Source of the DNA: CAZKCK01 sp964552325
GTDB taxonomy: Bacteria; Bacteroidota; Bacteroidia; Bacteroidales; TTA-H9
NCBI GenBank assembly: GCA_964552325.1
Contig: CAZKHA010000143.1
Coordinates: 1 to 8,925 of the forward strand
DNA length: 8,925 nucleotides
Direction of reading: 5' to 3'
Shown: piece after piece, positions 6,437 through 8,925 of the stretch
How the letters are laid out: each line of letters starts with the position of its first letter
How positions within the stretch are numbered: position 1 is the stretch's first letter
Notes under the pieces: model-generated
The model's database searches: none
What the model was told of the DNA's origin: nothing
Seen by the model: the letters and a program-made list of their open reading frames with translations, nothing else
Translations under genes and position numbers: made by a program

Positions 6437-8925
6437 TGAAAAAGTTTATTGTTTCCTTTATGTTGTTTTTTGCCTTTTTGGGCTACCTGAAAAGCCAAAG
6501 CAACCAATACCTACATTTTGATAGGGTGGACGATTGGGTAAAAGTGCCCAATGCAGCCTCATATGTGCTCAACTCCACGCAAGGCCTATCCATGGCCGGT
6601 TGGTTTTATTCCGATGATCTATCGTACGGCCAGGGCATGATGGGATTCAGGGGCGGCAGCACCGAGTTTTACCTCATACAAATTGGCGATGGAAAACTCG
6701 AAAGCCGCTACATCAGTTCCACAGGTTTTTATGAAGTGGTGGGACCCGCCAACACCATCATCCCGCAGGTATGGCAATACTTGGCTTGGGTTTTTGACGG
6801 CAGCTCGGTTAAGCTTTATGTAAATGGGTTTCTGGTGGGCAGCAAGGCTGCATCAGGCGTATTAACCGATGCTACGGTGCCCTTCGCCATTGGCAAGAGC
6901 CCTGTTGGCACGTATAACTTTGTGTTTGGAGGCCGTGCCGATGAAGTATCGGTATGGACCAAAGGACTTACCCAGGCCGAAATCCAGAACATGATGCAGA
7001 ACGAACTCACTGGCACCGAAGCCGGACTGCAGATGTACTACAAATTCAACCAAGGCATCCCCGGGGGCAACAATACCTCCATCACCAAGCTTATCTCGCA
7101 ATTAAACTCGCCCGAACGCGATGGCGATCTGCTCAACTTTGCCCTAACAGGAGAAACCTCCAACTTTAACGGTGAACTCGATACCACCTTTCAGGCAATT
7201 TCATTTCCGCCGATTGGTAATAAACTGAAAAGTACCCCTCCTTTTACCCTGCAGGCTACCAGCAGCTCTGGGCTACCCGTACAATACCAGGTTTTATCAG
7301 GACCAGCTACCGTAAACGGTAATGTGGTAACCTTAACCGGAGCCACAGGCCAAGTGCAAATTGAAGCTTCGCAACCCGGCAATGCCCAATATACCCCAGC
7401 CGATCCCGTGGTGAACAGCTTTATGGTACTCGATCCTAACACCACCTTGCCATATATAGAAGCCCGTAACCCCATTGAAGGCGATGTGTATGTGCCCGAA
7501 CTCAACAAAATTCAACTCGCCGCTATTTCTACCATCGACTATACCGACCTCTTCTTTGTGGCCAATGTTAAATTCGTTATCGATGGCCAAACCATACCCG
7601 GCCAAAACTTCTTTAACGGACATTACACCGCCTGGTGGACACCCCCAAGTTATGGCAACTATAACCTGCAAATAGTATCTACCAACAACTATGGCGCGTC
7701 AAGCACCAAGAATGTGAGCATAAAGATTGTAGAACAGTCCAACACCATGAACGCAACCGCTTTTCAAGGCATATGGATAGCCACCAACAACCCATCGGAG
7801 CTGGCCGAAGCCGAGCTACCTTGTTACCAGGGCGCCTTTGATAAGATAACTGCAACCTTAAAAGCTACTTGTCCGAGCGGAGGCTGTGGCGAATGGGACC
7901 GTATTGCCAGTGTGGATGTAAAAGGCCACGATGGAAAATGGTTTGAGATCATTCGCTACATCACACCTTATGGCGTGCCATGCTCGCATACCATCGATTT
8001 AACCGACTATATGTCGCTGCTGCAAGGCAAGGTAACCTTCCGTATGAATTGTGCCACCTTTGACAATGGCTATGTGTATCAGTTGGATTTGAATTATAGA
8101 AAAGGTACGCCTGCCCATCCCTACAGCAATGTGGCGGTGGTATGGGGCGCCGATTACAACTTTGGCGATATGGCCAACCTGCAACCCGTTGAAGGTGCGC
8201 ATTATGTATTCCCAGAAGGCACCGTGGCCTCCAAGTTAAAACTGGTTTCAACAGGCCATGGCTGGGGAAATACCAATACCGGCAATGCCGCCGAGTTCTA
8301 CAATGCCACACACAGTATATGGGTAAACGGCACCAAAACCTTTAACCAGCTTAACTGGACTGCCTGCAACCCCAATCCTGATGCCTGTATGCCACAAAAC
8401 GGCACCTGGTATTACGACCGTGCGGGCTGGTGCCCAGGAGCCATCGCCAAATGGTTCGACTTTGACCTAACACCTTATGTGGCTGGCGATGAAATAGACC
8501 TTGGCTACAAATTCTACGAATCGTATGTGGACCTTTGCCATCCCAACAATCCCGGTTGCGTAACGGGTGTAACCTGCAGCAATTGCGATGAAGGCTTCAA
8601 CCCCTATTTGGATGTGGCTTGCAACCTGGTTTCGTTTGCCGATAACCCCATTATTATCTTGGGCGAAAAATTGGTATCAGGCTCTGGTTTTAGTGTGAAC
8701 CCGAACCCAAGCACCGGCCTCACCGAAATCTATTTTGCCAACCCACCGCAAGTTAAGATCCAGGGTTTACTCACAATCTACAACCTTACCGGCAAAGTAA
8801 TCCATCAGCAAGCATGGGACGGCAACAAGCTTGTTGTTGACCTTACCAACCAGCCGCGCGGAATGTATATGGTACAAGTGCAAAACGCGGGCAAGACCCA
8901 TACCAAGAAGCTCATTGTAAATTAA
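6436..8925 (+). CDS. T9SS-secreted multidomain protein with LamG, Ig-like and PNGase F-like modules
   Basis: This is a secreted protein of 829 residues, read to its own stop at the window end. A Sec signal peptide (MKKFIVSFMLFFAFLGYLKS, 1-20) is followed by a LamG/concanavalin-like domain (about 26-206). Next come an Ig-like module of the GLPVQYQVLSGPATVNGNVV type (about 252-332) and a second Ig-like module (about 341-433). A PNGase F-like module (about 441-735) has CGEWDRIASVDVK (484-496), ITPYG, GHGWGN (607-612), AAEFY (618-622) and DRAGWCPG (661-668). A T9SS type A sorting tail (about 749-829) has FSVNPNPSTG, YNLTGK, PRGMYMVQV and KKLIVN. PNGase F cleaves the GlcNAc-Asn amide of N-glycoproteins. 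Asp488 and Glu620 match its Asp60 and Glu206, but Glu118 seems replaced, so activity is uncertain. Thirteen cysteines in the module suggest disulfides and export. An in-frame ATG at 6364 overlaps susD and puts 24 residues before the signal peptide, so I prefer 6436. It is probably the third gene of the susC operon. Confidence 0.9.
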   Translation: MKKFIVSFMLFFAFLGYLKSQSNQYLHFDRVDDWVKVPNAASYVLNSTQGLSMAGWFYSDDLSYGQGMMGFRGGSTEFYLIQIGDGKLESRYISSTGFYEVVGPANTIIPQVWQYLAWVFDGSSVKLYVNGFLVGSKAASGVLTDATVPFAIGKSPVGTYNFVFGGRADEVSVWTKGLTQAEIQNMMQNELTGTEAGLQMYYKFNQGIPGGNNTSITKLISQLNSPERDGDLLNFALTGETSNFNGELDTTFQAISFPPIGNKLKSTPPFTLQATSSSGLPVQYQVLSGPATVNGNVVTLTGATGQVQIEASQPGNAQYTPADPVVNSFMVLDPNTTLPYIEARNPIEGDVYVPELNKIQLAAISTIDYTDLFFVANVKFVIDGQTIPGQNFFNGHYTAWWTPPSYGNYNLQIVSTNNYGASSTKNVSIKIVEQSNTMNATAFQGIWIATNNPSELAEAELPCYQGAFDKITATLKATCPSGGCGEWDRIASVDVKGHDGKWFEIIRYITPYGVPCSHTIDLTDYMSLLQGKVTFRMNCATFDNGYVYQLDLNYRKGTPAHPYSNVAVVWGADYNFGDMANLQPVEGAHYVFPEGTVASKLKLVSTGHGWGNTNTGNAAEFYNATHSIWVNGTKTFNQLNWTACNPNPDACMPQNGTWYYDRAGWCPGAIAKWFDFDLTPYVAGDEIDLGYKFYESYVDLCHPNNPGCVTGVTCSNCDEGFNPYLDVACNLVSFADNPIIILGEKLVSGSGFSVNPNPSTGLTEIYFANPPQVKIQGLLTIYNLTGKVIHQQAWDGNKLVVDLTNQPRGMYMVQVQNAGKTHTKKLIVN

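Overview
The window comes from a member of the Bacteroidota. The evidence is a SusC/SusD outer-membrane pair, a protein with a type IX secretion (T9SS) C-terminal tail, promoter-like TAnnTTTG elements, and starts without clear Shine-Dalgarno sequences. The order or family cannot be fixed from this sequence. A T9SS-positive lineage such as Cytophagales, Chitinophagales, Saprospirales or Flavobacteriales is likely.

Layout. Positions 1-74 hold the first 24 codons of a minus-strand gene for an exported protein that runs off the left edge. An AT-rich divergent gap (75-345) follows. Then comes ispE (346-1164), a housekeeping kinase of the methylerythritol phosphate isoprenoid pathway. A 105-129 bp gap with a good Bacteroidota-type promoter leads into three co-directional genes that look like one transcription unit. 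These are a SusC/RagA-type TonB-dependent transporter (1294-4653 at most, stop at 4648-4650), a SusD-like lipoprotein of the SusD_like_2 type (4742-6376), and a large multidomain secreted protein (6436-8925). The last one carries a LamG-like domain, two Ig-like modules, a peptide-N-glycosidase F (PNGase F)-like module and a T9SS type A sorting tail. Its stop codon is the last three bases of the window, so anything downstream is invisible.

How the genes may work together. SusC and SusD normally form a bedloc-like lid-and-barrel complex that captures an oligomer at the cell surface and imports it by TonB-driven transport. The third gene encodes a protein predicted to be surface-attached or released that resembles an enzyme removing N-glycans from glycoproteins. 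The simplest reading is a small glycoprotein- or glycopeptide-scavenging locus. No other glycosidase, sulfatase, protease or regulator is visible in the window to confirm this.

The most interesting point is in the PNGase F-like module. Compared with the Elizabethkingia enzyme (recalled from memory), the equivalents of catalytic Asp60 and Glu206 are present, but Glu118 and Trp120 appear replaced by Ala and Phe, and the Cys204-Cys208 pair around Glu206 is lost as a pair. The module may have altered specificity, weak activity or a binding role. A second observation is an exact 10-mer, AAAGTGATTG, found three times in the intergenic regions upstream of ispE and susC.
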